A program made the position numbers and the translations under genes. 37,567 bases of DNA from positions 1 to 37,567 of the IMG/VR virus record IMGVR_UViG_3300042520_001171; one strand, 5' to 3'. Shown here one piece after another: positions 36,790 through 37,567 of this stretch (its first letter is position 1; each line of letters starts with the position of its first letter). The notes below the pieces were generated by a model that made no database searches, was not told the origin of the DNA, and saw only the letters and a program-made list of their open reading frames with translations. Source of the DNA: a virus.

Positions 36790-37567
36790 ATGGACCCCAA
36801 AGACCTACCGACCGACGTTGCCTACATGTTTGGCGACGAGTTGCTGACCAAGGAAGAGTTCGACACCCGCCAGAAGGGCGAGATCGAGCGCCTGTACGCC
36901 GTCTTTGCCAAAATGCGCGACCATTGGGTTCAGGGGCGAGCCACCAACACTGACCTTGAAAAGCGCTGGCGCAAGAACGCGCAGCTCTACTTCGGTGAGC
37001 ACACCAACAGCACCGGCGAGTTCGAGAACACCCTGCGCAACGGCCCGCCATCACGCAAGGCGCAGGACGGCACCCGCTCGAGGGTGGTGATCAACATCGT
37101 GCGCCCGAAGGTCGACCAGGCCGTGGCGCGCATGTGCGAGATCCTGTTCCCCGTGGACGACCGCAACTGGGGCATCCGTCCCACGCCGATGCCTGAGCTG
37201 GCAGACATGATGGGCAGCAACGCCCAGACCGTCGACCCGGCCACTGGCCAGCCTACTGGCTTCACCGCCAACGAGGAAGCCAACGCGATCATGGAGGCTG
37301 CCAAGCAGGCAGCCGAGGCCATGGAGCGCTCCATCGACGACAGCCTGACCGAGTCCAAGTACAACGGCGAGAGTCGCAAGGGCATTGAGGATGCCGTGCG
37401 TCTGGGCACAATGGTGCTGTACGGCCCGTTCCCTGCACGGCAGACCAGCAAGGTCTGGCTGCCTCAGGGCGACGGCACGCAGCAACTGCAGATCAACGAG
37501 TCGATCGTCCCGGCCAGCATGCGCATGGACCCGTGGGACTGCTTCTTCGACCCGAGCTGCGGCAACG
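36790..37567 (+). CDS. Portal protein, P22-like, 3' end cut by window edge
   Basis: ATG 36790, preceded by AAAGGATC, opens a frame running to the window end (259 codons seen). Residues 95-130 (VVINIVRPKVDQAVARMCEI, then LFPVDDRNWGIRPTPMPEL) match P22-type podoviral portals, which form the dodecameric DNA channel. Later segments such as AVRLGTMVLYGPFPARQ and RMDPWDCFFDPSC also fit. Position directly after terL supports the call. The missing C-terminal half lies beyond the window. Confidence 0.85.
   Translation, partial: MDPKDLPTDVAYMFGDELLTKEEFDTRQKGEIERLYAVFAKMRDHWVQGRATNTDLEKRWRKNAQLYFGEHTNSTGEFENTLRNGPPSRKAQDGTRSRVVINIVRPKVDQAVARMCEILFPVDDRNWGIRPTPMPELADMMGSNAQTVDPATGQPTGFTANEEANAIMEAAKQAAEAMERSIDDSLTESKYNGESRKGIEDAVRLGTMVLYGPFPARQTSKVWLPQGDGTQQLQINESIVPASMRMDPWDCFFDPSCGN

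Noticed and set aside
1-37567. Prophage or temperate lifestyle markers, lysis cassette, CRISPR array, insertion sequences
   Set aside because: No integrase, excisionase, endolysin, direct-repeat spacer array or transposase could be recognised on either strand.

Overview
The window is almost entirely protein-coding, GC-rich (roughly 60-65% by eye) and packed with overlapping start and stop codons. It is a contiguous part of a tailed double-stranded DNA bacteriophage genome. Terminase, a P22-like portal, a GNAT-type acetyltransferase, coiled-coil and Gly/Ala-rich virion proteins and two very large 'polyvalent' proteins (2846 and 1227 residues) point to a podovirus-like phage that probably injects large proteins with its DNA. 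High GC, sigma70-like promoters and gene style suggest a proteobacterial host, perhaps Burkholderiales; this is inference. No integrase, capsid, endolysin, tRNA or CRISPR was found. Both edges cut genes, so the other structural genes must lie outside the window.

Layout. (1) 2-17086, plus strand: late virion and ejection block. It runs from a repetitive coiled-coil protein through a GNAT protein and three small virion-type proteins to the 2846-aa polyvalent protein, a ferritin-like protein and the 1227-aa polyvalent protein. The giant protein carries a zincin, a RelA/SpoT-like domain, an ADP-ribosyltransferase-like domain and a MuF-C-like nuclease domain. (2) 17067-28313, minus strand: early block, read right to left. 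Promoter-proximal genes are many tiny ORFans and a SpoT/MESH1-like HD hydrolase. Distal genes form a replication and recombination module: Sak4-like ATPase, DUF669 protein, Cas4/RecB-like nuclease, SF2 helicase, DUF3310 and MazG-like protein. (3) 28314-28586: divergent control region. (4) 28587-34659, plus strand: Cro/YdaS-like regulator, primase-helicase, a noncoding iteron-like region that may be the replication origin, RusA resolvase, then a chain of very small coupled genes. (5) 34656-37567, plus strand: a strong promoter followed at once by an intrinsic terminator, then terS, terL and the start of the portal gene.

How it may work together. Five or six early promoters on the minus strand share a dyad of the form TCACA-N2-TGTGA (or a relative) in the -10/-35 spacer. 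Plus-strand promoters carry the half-site ATCACA five bases before the -10. This suggests one repressor, plausibly the small HTH protein at 28587, sets the early programme. The promoter-terminator pair before terS suggests late control by antitermination.

Most unusual points: two genes apparently overprinted inside the giant polyvalent gene, each with its own Shine-Dalgarno and better codon bias than the host frame; a possible alarmone synthesis and hydrolysis pair; an intact ferritin-type di-iron site in a virion gene cluster; recurring FSxR tags between polyvalent domains; and the iteron cluster.
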